Counted from the stretch's first letter, positions 1 through 6,209 are shown. The stretch: DNA of 6,243 nt from DATLFA01 sp039934635 (GCA_039934635.1 JBDTLT010000293.1:1-6243), one strand, 5' to 3'. Translations and numbers: made by a program. Notes: generated by a model from the letters alone, not told the origin.

Positions 1-126
1 CCCGATGTGGGTGTGATCGATCTGCGTGACACCGATTTCGAACCGCACGAAGCGCGGGATAGCTCGAACGCCTAGTCTGCGTACGCTCAATAGGGCCCTC
101 CAGGGCGCCGATGAGTGACCTGTCAT
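1..126 (-). CDS. Possible 5' part of an unidentified minus-strand gene, cut by the window edge
   Basis: A minus-strand frame is open from the window edge back to an in-frame TAG just before an ATG at 174, with further ATGs at 141 and 126 and a GTG at 48. The stretch nearest the edge reads VRFEIGVTQIDHTHIG. Over positions 1-60 the G+C share by codon position in this frame is about 60/35/85 percent, the pattern of a real high-GC gene. Over about 61-118 the third-position share falls to roughly half, so the true start may be the GTG at 48 and the ATG at 126 is only a placeholder. No clear ribosome binding site precedes any candidate. The competing reading is the end of a plus-strand gene stopping at TAG 73-75, with last residues FEPHEARDSSNA. 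Its third-position G+C over the same bases is only about 60 percent, so I prefer the minus strand, weakly. I do not recognise the protein. Confidence 0.3.
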   Translation of the reverse strand, partial: MTGHSSAPWRALLSVRRLGVRAIPRFVRFEIGVTQIDHTHIG

Positions 127-288
127 GGATTTCGTGCCCATCACTGCGACCTCGACGACGCCTCCGGCCTTCATCGCCGGTGACGGCCCCGGGTTCTACG
201 GCGTGGGAGCCTCAGCCCGACAACCGGATGCGCCGACAGTGATCGCAGCAAGTCATGCCCAGCGAAGAACTCCTCGACGGTCCCGGCA
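127..288. other. Leader region before the GT2 gene, no clear gene
   Basis: These bases separate the left-edge reading from the GT2 start. A 55-residue plus-strand frame (125-292) covers them and ends in an ATGA overlap with the GT2 start codon. Its first half has coding-like codon use, but its second half drops to under half G/C in third position and ends in a run of Arg and Ser, so I do not call it a gene. I see no convincing -35/-10 pair and no good Shine-Dalgarno sequence for the downstream gene. A short GC stem (95-98 with 103-106) lies just to the left and is too small to call a terminator. Confidence 0.3.
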
Positions 289-1275
289 ATGAATGCCGCG
301 GCGGTAGCAGGCCCCGACCTCGGGGTGGTCTCCGTGCTCGTGTGCACCTGCAACCGCCCCGCCGAGGTGCGGCGGGCCGTCGACTCGCTGCTCGCCGCCG
401 CGCCCTCCGAGGGTGTCGGCATCGTCGAGATCGATCTGATCGTTGTCGACCAGAGTGACAACCGAGATTCCGAGCACGCGCTGTGTGACCTGATTCGCGC
501 CGGACACATCCGATACGTCGAGAGCAAAACCCGCGGCAAGGGCGCCGCGATGAACGAGGGCCTGCGACTCGCGCGGTCGCCCTACGTCGTGTGCACCGAC
601 GACGACTGTGAGGCACCTCCGGGATGGGCCGCGGATATGGCGGCGCTGCTCGTCGTCCGCCCCCGCGTCGCGGTTGCGTTCTGTCGGGTCGAGGCCGCTC
701 CCCACGACCTCACCAAAGGGTATGTGCCGCAATATCTACCGGACCGGGAGCATCTCCTCAGCTCGCCGATGGCCACCGGAAGCCATCGGGGTTTGGGCGC
801 CGGCATGGTGTTGCGCCGTGACGTCGTGTTGTCCCTCGGCGGTATCGACGAATCGTTCGGGCCCGGCGCGCGATTCCCGTCGGGTGACGATTGGGATCTC
901 GAGGTGCGAGTACTTCTCAAAGGCTGGGAAGCGTTCGAGACCGAGAAGCTCTTCATCGTCCATCACGGCTTCCGCACGTTCGCCGAGGGGCGAGTCCACG
1001 CTCGCCGCGACTGGCTTGCGCTCGGCGCGGCGGCGGCCAAGCCGGTTCGAGCCGGCCATCCGGGAATGATCTGGGTGGCGGCATACGTGTTCGCGGCCGA
1101 TGCCGTGCGGCCGATCGCCCGTGATGTCGTCGCGCTGCGGGCCCCGGGCGAACTCCAGCGGGTGCTCGCCTTTTGCCGCGGGTTCGCGCAGGGACTCGCC
1201 ACGCCGGTCGACCGGTCGACGCTGCGCTACCGACGGCCGCGGAACCGGGTTGCGCGCGCCGCGAAACGACCCTGA
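289..1275 (+). CDS. Family 2 (GT-A fold) glycosyltransferase
   Basis: This 328-residue protein probably transfers a sugar from a nucleotide donor to a growing lipid-linked glycan at the cytoplasmic face of the membrane. Residues 13-23 (VVSVLVCTCNR) form the first beta strand and nucleotide-binding loop of GT2 enzymes. Asp54 lies in the IVVDQS strand. TDDD at 103-106 is the DXD-type metal and donor site, followed by CEAPPGW. GLGAGMVLRRDVV (168-180) and GGIDESFGPG (184-193) lead into SGDDWDLEVRVLLKGW (198-213), where Asp200/Asp201 occupy the usual catalytic-base position. The C-terminal 70 residues are Arg/Ala-rich with only a modest hydrophobic stretch near 259-271, so the protein is probably soluble or peripheral. 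The ATG at 289 is the first start after an in-frame stop at 181 and leaves only 12 residues before the domain; no Shine-Dalgarno is evident. It converges on the aminotransferase gene, with 50 bases between stops. Donor and acceptor cannot be told from sequence. Confidence 0.93.
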   Translation: MNAAAVAGPDLGVVSVLVCTCNRPAEVRRAVDSLLAAAPSEGVGIVEIDLIVVDQSDNRDSEHALCDLIRAGHIRYVESKTRGKGAAMNEGLRLARSPYVVCTDDDCEAPPGWAADMAALLVVRPRVAVAFCRVEAAPHDLTKGYVPQYLPDREHLLSSPMATGSHRGLGAGMVLRRDVVLSLGGIDESFGPGARFPSGDDWDLEVRVLLKGWEAFETEKLFIVHHGFRTFAEGRVHARRDWLALGAAAAKPVRAGHPGMIWVAAYVFAADAVRPIARDVVALRAPGELQRVLAFCRGFAQGLATPVDRSTLRYRRPRNRVARAAKRP

Positions 1276-1291
1276 TTTTCACGCCACGGGT

Positions 1292-1308
1292 CGCCGCGAT
1301 CGCGGGCG
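1292..1308. terminator. Weak hairpin between convergent genes, possible shared terminator
   Basis: The 50-base gap between the two convergent stop codons holds a GC stem: CGCCGC at 1292-1297 pairs with the G/C run ending at 1308, with a GATC loop and one bulged G. Its core CCGCGATCGCGG is a perfect palindrome. There is no T-run directly after it on either strand, so it does not have the form of a classic intrinsic terminator. Position, more than structure, is the argument. Confidence 0.28.
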
Positions 1309-1325
1309 AACGTCACGGGCTTTCG

Positions 1326-2468
1326 TCAACGTCGCGCGGCCGCGCTCATGATCTCGAAGAGACATCCGCACACCCGATCGACCTGCTGCTCGGTGAGCGC
1401 GAGAGCCGACGGCAGACTGACCGCACGCGACGCGAAGTCGTAGGCGACCGGGTTGCGTTCGGACGCCCCTTTCGTGTTGGCAACCTGGCCGAACGCAGGT
1501 ATTGAACTCAACGGCGGGAAGTACGGTCGAGTGTCGATCGAATGTTCATCGAACCGCTTCATCAACTCGTGCGTGCCCAGGTCGAGTTGTTTGTCGAACG
1601 CCACGGTCACCATCCAGAACGAGTTCACAACACCAACTTGCCGATGGTTGAGCTGTAGCGCAGGGTGCGAGGCGAGTCGTTCTTCGTACCAGGAGTAGAT
1701 CTGCTGCTTGCGTTCGATCAACTCAGGGAGGCGCGCGAGTTGAGCCCGCCCGAAGGCCGCCTGCAGGCTGCTCATGCGGTACTTGTACGCGAGCTCATTC
1801 GTGACAAAGTATTTGAATCCCTCGGCCGTCCGGCCGTGGTCGCGCTGGCGTGACGCCCGCTCGAAGATCTCGTCGCTATCGGTGACGAACATCCCGCCTT
1901 CACCGGTGGTCAGCGTCTTCGTCCCGGTGAAGCTGAATATGCCGCTGTCACCGAGCGAGCCCGCAGGCTGCCCCTGCCATCGCGAGCCGATCGCCTGCGC
2001 GGCGTCTTCGACGATGGGGATACCGGCCGAACTGGCGATCGCCCCCAGCGCGTCCATGTCGGGAATGTCCCCGAACAGGTCGACGGTGAGAATCGCCTTC
2101 GTGCGCGGCGTGATGCACGCCTCGACGGACGATGCCGAGATGCACCACGAATCGGGTTCGATATCGGCGAACACGGGAGTCGCGCCCACATACCAGACGG
2201 CCGCGGCGGTCGCCAGCCAGGTGGCCTCGGGCACGATCACCTCGTCGCCCGGCCCGATGCCCAGCGACAACATGCTGAGATGCAACGCCGACGTGCCGTG
2301 AGGGACCGCGATGGCGTGCGCGACCCCGATCGACTCGGCGAACTCTCGCTCGAACTTTCCGACGGACTGAGCGGCCGACGCGTACCAGTCGTTGGCGGCC
2401 GCCTCGGCGACGTATTTCACCTCGAGGTCGGTGATCCAAGGCCCGGCAATCGGAATGCGTTCAGCCAT
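1326..2468 (-). CDS. DegT/DnrJ/EryC1/StrS family PLP-dependent sugar aminotransferase
   Basis: This 380-residue protein has the normal length for the family that turns 4-keto (or 3-keto) nucleotide sugars into amino sugars using PLP and glutamate. HGTSALHL (57-64) binds the PLP phosphate. The run from GPGDEVIVP (72-80) to VGATPVFADIEP (94-105) is the usual core. EDAAQAIGS (154-162) carries Asp155 for the pyridine nitrogen. SFTGTKTLTTGEGG (179-192) carries Lys184, the Schiff-base lysine. YKYRMSSLQAAFGRAQL (228-244) and the substrate loop RPYFPP (314-319) are also present. The best resemblance is to perosamine synthase or PglE-like enzymes, but the substrate is not proven. The ATG at 2468 is chosen because the core starts a few residues later and GAGGGA (2478-2483 on this strand) lies 9 bases upstream. 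The frame stays open to 2672, but that extension looks non-coding. The gene diverges from the GT4 gene and probably supplies a donor for the locus. Confidence 0.95.
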   Translation of the reverse strand: MAERIPIAGPWITDLEVKYVAEAAANDWYASAAQSVGKFEREFAESIGVAHAIAVPHGTSALHLSMLSLGIGPGDEVIVPEATWLATAAAVWYVGATPVFADIEPDSWCISASSVEACITPRTKAILTVDLFGDIPDMDALGAIASSAGIPIVEDAAQAIGSRWQGQPAGSLGDSGIFSFTGTKTLTTGEGGMFVTDSDEIFERASRQRDHGRTAEGFKYFVTNELAYKYRMSSLQAAFGRAQLARLPELIERKQQIYSWYEERLASHPALQLNHRQVGVVNSFWMVTVAFDKQLDLGTHELMKRFDEHSIDTRPYFPPLSSIPAFGQVANTKGASERNPVAYDFASRAVSLPSALALTEQQVDRVCGCLFEIMSAAARR

Positions 2469-2571
2469 GGTGCTCAATCCCTCGGCCACCTCGATGTTGC
2501 GGAAACACGTCAATGGAATCGGTCGGTTTCGACGAAATGTGAGCGCTGGCCACCGGTCGGTTGCCCGATCC

Positions 2572-2597
2572 CACATTTGGCGCCAACATATCATGTG
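2572..2597. promoter_or_regulatory. Nested palindrome, candidate operator upstream of the aminotransferase gene
   Basis: A perfect 10-base palindrome, TTGGCGCCAA (2577-2586), is framed by the arms CACAT (2572-2576) and ATGTG (2593-2597). Inside, ACAT and ATGT (2586-2589 and 2593-2596) form a second small inverted repeat around ATC. It sits about 105 bases upstream of the aminotransferase start in an AT-richer patch, where a dimeric regulator could bind. I do not recognise the motif as the site of a specific regulator, and no matching -35/-10 pair is clear nearby. Confidence 0.3.
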
Positions 2598-2923
2598 CTG
2601 GCGTAGTAATGATTGAAACACCCTGTCATCCCTCTGACGCGCCTCCTTGCCCTGCGGCTCGTTCGCAGCCATTCAGTCCAGGAACGGCCTCGAGCTTCTG
2701 CCTCTCGAAAATGCACGCGATCGCTCAATCCTGAAATTGGGACGGCGACACCTCGACGAGTTCCGCGCCTCGCGCAGCAGGTTCTGAGAAACGGTATGAA
2801 CTGTGCGAAGCGTTGCGGTCGCCGTGCACCCATCGATGACTTGATTCGCGATACCCACGACCGATGGTTGTAAGTGCAACGGCCAGCCCTACGGTGCGTC
2901 GCCGAGGCTGTTGATCGCGGCGT

Positions 2924-2951
2924 TTCACGCGCCGGCGTGAATTTCGTTCAC
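2924..2951. promoter_or_regulatory. Triple half-site inverted-repeat cluster upstream of the GT4 gene
   Basis: TTCACGC (2924-2930) and GCGTGAA (2935-2941) form a perfect 7-base-pair stem around GCCG. The second arm is reused: GTGAA (2937-2941) and TTCAC (2947-2951) form another inverted repeat around TTTCG. The result is three alternating half-sites just upstream of the predicted promoter. As DNA this resembles an operator for a dimeric repressor or activator. As RNA the first stem, followed by TTT, could act as a weak terminator for anything transcribed rightward from the spacer. The two readings cannot be separated here. Confidence 0.38.
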
Positions 2952-2985
2952 CCCTACGCGACAGCTCCTGCATCGGAGGGCAACG

Positions 2986-3014
2986 TCGACTTCATCGCAT
3001 CCACGCAGTACAGT
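2986..3014 (+). promoter_or_regulatory. Likely sigma-70-type promoter of the GT4 gene, near-leaderless
   Basis: TCGACT (2986-2991) matches four of six bases of the -35 consensus, and TACAGT (3009-3014) matches four of six of the -10, including the key TA...T. The spacer is exactly 17 bases. A start about seven bases after the -10 would put the RNA 5' end near 3021, some eight bases before the ATG at 3029. No Shine-Dalgarno sequence exists in that short leader, consistent with leaderless or near-leaderless translation, which is common in actinobacteria. Confidence 0.42.
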
Positions 3015-3028
3015 TTCGAATTTCCTCG

Positions 3029-4246
3029 ATGAAGATCCTTCTCGTTTCTCCTTTTCTACCCAGCCCCCCCCGGTTCGGTGGTCAGCGGCGGATCGACGGC
3101 TTGGTGAGGGAGCTCGCCAACCGCCACGACGTCTCGGTGTTGGCGTTCAATGCCACCGACGAATGGGAACACGAGTCGCTGGTCGAAACCAGGACGTACT
3201 GCCGCGAGGTACGGACACTCTCGAACTACGAACCCGGCAATTCCAAAGTCAAACGCAGGAACCAACTGCGGTCGCTGCTCTCACGCCATAGCTATGAGCA
3301 TTCGCTCGTCGCCGGCCGACTGGACTTTCAGCAGGCGTTCGACGAGATGTTGGCCGCGCAGGAGTACGACGTGGTGCAGATCGAATTCGCGCAGATGGCC
3401 GCGTTCCGCTTCTCGCGCCGCGCGAACGACGGCCCGCTGTTCGTACTCGACGAGCACAACATCGAGTACGACATCTTGCGGCGCACCTCCAAGGCGGCGG
3501 CGGGCTTCACCCGCACGGGGTACAACGCATTCAATTGGCGCAAGCTCGCGCGCGAAGAACGCGCGGCATGGCGTCGCTTCGACGGTGTCGCACTCACCTC
3601 GGCTCGCGACGAACAGCTACTGCACGAAGACATTCCGTCGTGTCGCACCGCGGTGATCCCCAACGGCGTCGATGTGCGCGAGTTCGCACAGTCGAGCGGC
3701 GCGGTCGATGCCGACAGTCTCGTCTTCTTCGGGGCGATCAACTATTTCCCGAACGCCGACGGCGTGATGTTCTTCGCCGACGAGGTGTTTCCCACGGTCC
3801 GCCGGCGCCGACCGAACGCGTCGTTCAAGGTCATCGGGCCCGGCGCCAGTGCTGAGGTACTCGCCCGTCAGCACGGTGGAGTCGAGATCGTGGGCATGGT
3901 CGATGACGTCAATCCGTTTATCGAACGTGCCGCGGTGATCGTGGTGCCACTGCGCATCGGAGGCGGCACGCGTCTGAAGATCGTCGAGGCGTTATCGAAG
4001 GGTAAGCCCGTTGTGTCGACGCGTCTCGGCGCCGAAGGCCTCGACGTGGTCGATGGGGAACATCTGCTGTTGGCTGACGAACCGCAGGAGTTCGCCGACC
4101 AGATCGAGCGGGTGCTCGCCGACCCCGCCTTGGCGCGGCGGCTCGGCACCGCCGGTCGTACGCTCATGGAAGACCGCTATAGCTGGGGCACCATCACCCG
4201 GCAGTTGGAGCACTTCTACCAGGAACTGCTGGACGCGCGGCCCTAG
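3029..4246 (+). CDS. Family 4 (GT-B fold) glycosyltransferase
   Basis: This 405-residue protein has the two-lobe layout of retaining GT-B enzymes that add sugars to lipid-linked glycans. Residues 1-18 (MKILLVSPFL, then PRFGG) are the N-terminal strand and glycine loop. DEHNIEYDIL (141-150) is typical of a polysaccharide GT4 branch. PNGVD (211-215) marks the interdomain region. LVFFGAINYFPNADG (231-245) opens the donor-binding lobe. PLRIGGGT (307-314) leads into RLKIVEALSKGKPVVST (315-331), with Glu320 as the donor-contacting glutamate. The first glutamate of the EX7E motif is Gly312 here, as I recall for members with the GGGTRLK form. The C-terminal RYSWGTI region (383-389) is also usual. No membrane segment is seen. 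The ATG at 3029 starts directly on the fold and has no Shine-Dalgarno. Eight consecutive C bases cover codons 12-15. The stop codon overlaps that of the convergent acyltransferase gene. Donor and acceptor are unknown. Confidence 0.94.
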   Translation: MKILLVSPFLPSPPRFGGQRRIDGLVRELANRHDVSVLAFNATDEWEHESLVETRTYCREVRTLSNYEPGNSKVKRRNQLRSLLSRHSYEHSLVAGRLDFQQAFDEMLAAQEYDVVQIEFAQMAAFRFSRRANDGPLFVLDEHNIEYDILRRTSKAAAGFTRTGYNAFNWRKLAREERAAWRRFDGVALTSARDEQLLHEDIPSCRTAVIPNGVDVREFAQSSGAVDADSLVFFGAINYFPNADGVMFFADEVFPTVRRRRPNASFKVIGPGASAEVLARQHGGVEIVGMVDDVNPFIERAAVIVVPLRIGGGTRLKIVEALSKGKPVVSTRLGAEGLDVVDGEHLLLADEPQEFADQIERVLADPALARRLGTAGRTLMEDRYSWGTITRQLEHFYQELLDARP

Positions 4247-4515
4247 AGATCGCGGATCACCTTGGCCGGAAGTCCGCCTACGAGCGTGGCGCCGTGGTGC
4301 ACTGACAGCTCGGTCCGCGCCGGCACCGCGAAGATCCGCACACGGTCTGCGACGCGCAACGTACCGCTGGCCGTCACTGCCGGTCTCCCCCACACGCGTA
4401 CCCTGCTGCCGAGCTCATCGGCGCCGCGCAAGTACCAACGGGCGCGTACGACAGCCATGGCGTTGTCCCACGCCAAGCCACCACCTGTTTCAGGAAGTTT
4501 CACTCGTCGCAGCAT
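4243..4515 (-). CDS. Internally deleted hexapeptide-repeat (LbH) acyltransferase, probably non-functional remnant
   Basis: The 90-residue frame joins two parts of one family. Residues 22-78, from VVRARWYLRGADELGSRVRV through VWGRP (41-45) and ARTEL (66-70) to GATL, match the N-terminal section of acyltransferases found beside glycosyltransferases. In those proteins this section leads into the first beta-helix coils. Residues 79-90 (VGGLPAKVIRDL) match the extreme C terminus of left-handed beta-helix acetyltransferases, after the last coil. The catalytic His region and nearly all hexapeptide coils are missing, so the protein is about half normal length. The join lies near 4276-4284 and keeps the frame. 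AGAGGAAG (4523-4530) is a strong ribosome site 7 bases before the ATG, so expression signals survive. The gene follows the PGT gene in the same direction after 84 bases. An intact ancestor would have acetylated a sugar. A distinct short protein remains possible. Confidence 0.7.
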   Translation of the reverse strand: MLRRVKLPETGGGLAWDNAMAVVRARWYLRGADELGSRVRVWGRPAVTASGTLRVADRVRIFAVPARTELSVHHGATLVGGLPAKVIRDL

Positions 4516-4539
4516 GCCACGACTTCCTCTGTCGGCAGT

Positions 4540-4592
4540 GCTTCGTTGCGAAGCTGTTCGCGACCTGTTTGGTGATCAAACGCGGGGCCGCG
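4540..4592 (-). other. Run of three stem-loops between the PGT and acyltransferase genes
   Basis: The 84-base gap holds three perfect inverted repeats. CGCGG/CCGCG (4581-4592) begins 8 bases after the PGT stop on this strand and is followed by TTT. GTTTG/CAAAC (4567-4581) abuts it. GCTTCG/CGAAGC around a 3-base loop (4540-4554) lies 9 bases before the acyltransferase ribosome site. The first could attenuate transcription leaving the PGT gene, and the last could affect translation of the acyltransferase. None has a full T-run, so I do not call a terminator. Confidence 0.35.
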
Positions 4593-4599
4593 CCGAGAA

Positions 4600-6135
4600 C
4601 TAACGCGCCCCCCGCCGACTGATGACGGCGGGAATCGTCCGGAGCACGATTGCCACATCGGTAACAATCGACCAGTTGTCGACGTAGTACAGGTCGAGAC
4701 GCTCATACTCGGCGAAGCTCGAGTCACTGCGCCCATGCACCTGCCACATGCCGGTGAGACCGGGCTTGACGCGCAACCGCGATCGAAGGTCGCCGCCCCA
4801 GGCACCAGCCTCGTGGGGTAATGCCGGACGCGGCCCGACGATGCTCATCTCGTTGCGCAACACGTTGACCAACTGCGGCAGCTCGTCGATTGAAAAGCTG
4901 CGCAGGATGCGTCCGATTCGCGTAATCCGGGGGTCGTCTTTCAACTTGAACAGGGGACCGTCGGCTTCGTTGAGGTGCCGTACCTCCTCGAGTCGCTCCT
5001 CGGCGTCGATCACCATCGTGCGTAGTTTGAACAGCCGGAATAGCGATCCATCGCGGCCCACGCGGACTTGGCTGAAGAACGCGGGCCCGGGCGACGAGAC
5101 TTTGATCGCGAGAATGCTCACCGCGATGAGCGGCGCGGTCACCAAGAGCAGACCTACCGCCAAGGTCAGATCGAAGCAGCGCTTCGCGGCAGTGCGCCAC
5201 CCGAACCGCTTGACTCCTTCGACGTATACGACGGGGAATCGTCCGAGAGGACGAACGAACATGCGACTCGTTGAGATGTCGAGAAGACTCGACGACAGTT
5301 CCACGTGAATCCCTGCGTGCGTGAGTTCGCGCACAAGGCGGTTCGAACCGAGCATTCCGATTGCAGTGGTCGCGATCACGACACCGGTTGCGTCTGTAGC
5401 GCGCACAACTTGGAGCACGCCCCGCGCCGCGGCCGACGAGTCGCCGTCCGCGTCTCGCCCGGCAACCGCAACGTCGCGCTCGTTCACGACGGCAGTTACG
5501 TAATAGCCCAGTCCCTGTTCGGTTCGCAGCATTTCGCACAGCGCGCGCCCCTCGGCGTTGTCACCGACGACCACTACTCGCCGCAAGAGAAGGCCATGGG
5601 CTCGCAGTTGCCCGAACAACCGGCGCAGCCACAACCGGGCGCTGAGAACGCCGACTATCACGAGGAGCAACGTCCACGCGGTCCACGCCCGCGAGATTTC
5701 CAGCTTGAACACGAAGGCGACGAGGGCGATCGAGCCGGCGCCGAAAACCGCGCCTCGGGTCACGCGCCGGATTTCGTCGATGCTTCGGCCGAGAAATCGC
5801 GAGACGTACGCTCCCGCTCGGATGAATCCGATGCCATACAGCGCGACCGACATCAGCAACAGGAGCACGACGTTGCCGAGCTTTGCTTGCTCGGGCCCGT
5901 AGTCGCCGTGACGCCATTGCAGGGCGAGCACGATTGAGGTGGTGAGCACGACGATGATGGCGTCGATGGCGATCACGCACGCCTTGGTACGCGAGAGGAA
6001 GAACCGCACCACGGGCCCTGGGGCAAACACTGCTGTCGCCGTCGTCGGGGCCGAGCGCGCCGGGAGCGTGTGGATCTGAACGAGATCCACACTGTCCGTT
6101 GCGACGGAGCCTTCACGACTCGGTGTCTGCATCAT
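4600..6135 (-). CDS. Polyprenyl-phosphate hexose-1-phosphate transferase (PGT) initiating exopolysaccharide assembly
   Basis: This 511-residue membrane protein has the full layout of WbaP/CpsE/WcaJ-type enzymes, which move a sugar-1-phosphate from a nucleotide sugar to undecaprenyl phosphate. After a polar 45-residue N terminus come four hydrophobic segments (about 52-72, 87-106, 128-144, 153-169). A Rossmann-like region starts at RVVVVGDNAEG (186-196). KRCFDLTLA (318-326) enters the fifth membrane segment (about 322-346). The catalytic domain follows: SSPGPAFFSQVRVGRDG (347-363), FRLFKLRTM (366-374), SIDELPQLVNVL (415-426) with the Asp417-Glu418 dyad, MSIVGPRP (430-437) and KPGLTGMWQV (457-466). 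No catalytic motif is missing. The sugar, often glucose, galactose or N-acetylgalactosamine, cannot be read from sequence. The start is the first of two adjacent ATGs; GGAG (6147-6150) lies 11 bases upstream. It should be the committed first step for this locus and heads a leftward unit ending with the broken acyltransferase. Confidence 0.96.
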   Translation of the reverse strand: MMQTPSREGSVATDSVDLVQIHTLPARSAPTTATAVFAPGPVVRFFLSRTKACVIAIDAIIVVLTTSIVLALQWRHGDYGPEQAKLGNVVLLLLMSVALYGIGFIRAGAYVSRFLGRSIDEIRRVTRGAVFGAGSIALVAFVFKLEISRAWTAWTLLLVIVGVLSARLWLRRLFGQLRAHGLLLRRVVVVGDNAEGRALCEMLRTEQGLGYYVTAVVNERDVAVAGRDADGDSSAAARGVLQVVRATDATGVVIATTAIGMLGSNRLVRELTHAGIHVELSSSLLDISTSRMFVRPLGRFPVVYVEGVKRFGWRTAAKRCFDLTLAVGLLLVTAPLIAVSILAIKVSSPGPAFFSQVRVGRDGSLFRLFKLRTMVIDAEERLEEVRHLNEADGPLFKLKDDPRITRIGRILRSFSIDELPQLVNVLRNEMSIVGPRPALPHEAGAWGGDLRSRLRVKPGLTGMWQVHGRSDSSFAEYERLDLYYVDNWSIVTDVAIVLRTIPAVISRRGAR

Positions 6136-6209
6136 TTCTCAGTGGTCTCCAATGACAGGGTCTGGGTCGTGGGACACATCAGATCATCTGCTAAAGCATG
6201 CTGTCTAGA

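Larger units (their letters stand above)
2469..3028. other. Divergent intergenic region of 560 bases, regulatory, no convincing gene
   Basis: This spacer separates the aminotransferase (leftward) from the GT4 glycosyltransferase (rightward). Parts are clearly less GC-rich than the genes: 30 of 60 bases at 2581-2640. Several short frames are open on both strands, but their translations are Arg/Ser-rich, have no family signature and lack a credible ribosome site. Visible structure includes a direct repeat GGTCGGTT (2521-2528 and 2555-2562), an interrupted palindrome at 2527-2537, a palindrome cluster at 2572-2597, a small stem CTGCG/CGCAG (2652-2668), a GTTG/CAAC hairpin (2867-2880), and an inverted-repeat cluster at 2924-2951. 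It is long for a simple divergent promoter, so an unrecognised small RNA or a decayed gene is possible. Confidence 0.5.

Noticed and set aside
1..75. Plus-strand reading ending at TAG 73-75
   Set aside because: Third-position G+C is only about 60 percent over the first 20 codons, against about 85 percent for the antisense frame. Kept only as the alternative to the minus-strand call.
125..292. 55-residue plus-strand frame whose stop overlaps the GT2 start codon as ATGA
   Set aside because: The overlap looks like translational coupling, but the second half has fewer than half G/C third positions, ends in low-complexity Arg/Ser sequence, has no ribosome site and matches no family I know.
253..732. 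159-residue minus-strand frame antisense to the GT2 gene
   Set aside because: The plus-strand frame carries clear GT2 motifs over the same bases, so this is an antisense shadow.
2469..2672. 68-residue N-terminal extension of the aminotransferase frame
   Set aside because: The family core begins within a few residues of the ATG at 2468, which has a well-placed GAGGGA. The extension is Arg/Gln-rich, covers likely regulatory DNA and has no family counterpart.
2591..2879. Several 68-86 residue frames on both strands in the divergent spacer
   Set aside because: They overlap each other, are rich in Arg and Ser, lack ribosome sites and show no domain signature.
4243..4515. A frameshift as the cause of the short acyltransferase
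   Set aside because: N-terminal and C-terminal family signatures are in the same frame and directly adjacent, so a deletion explains the gene and a shift does not.
5305..5937. 210-residue plus-strand frame antisense to the PGT gene
   Set aside because: It lies wholly within a gene with every catalytic motif of its family; its His/Arg/Glu-rich translation is the usual shadow of a high-GC gene.
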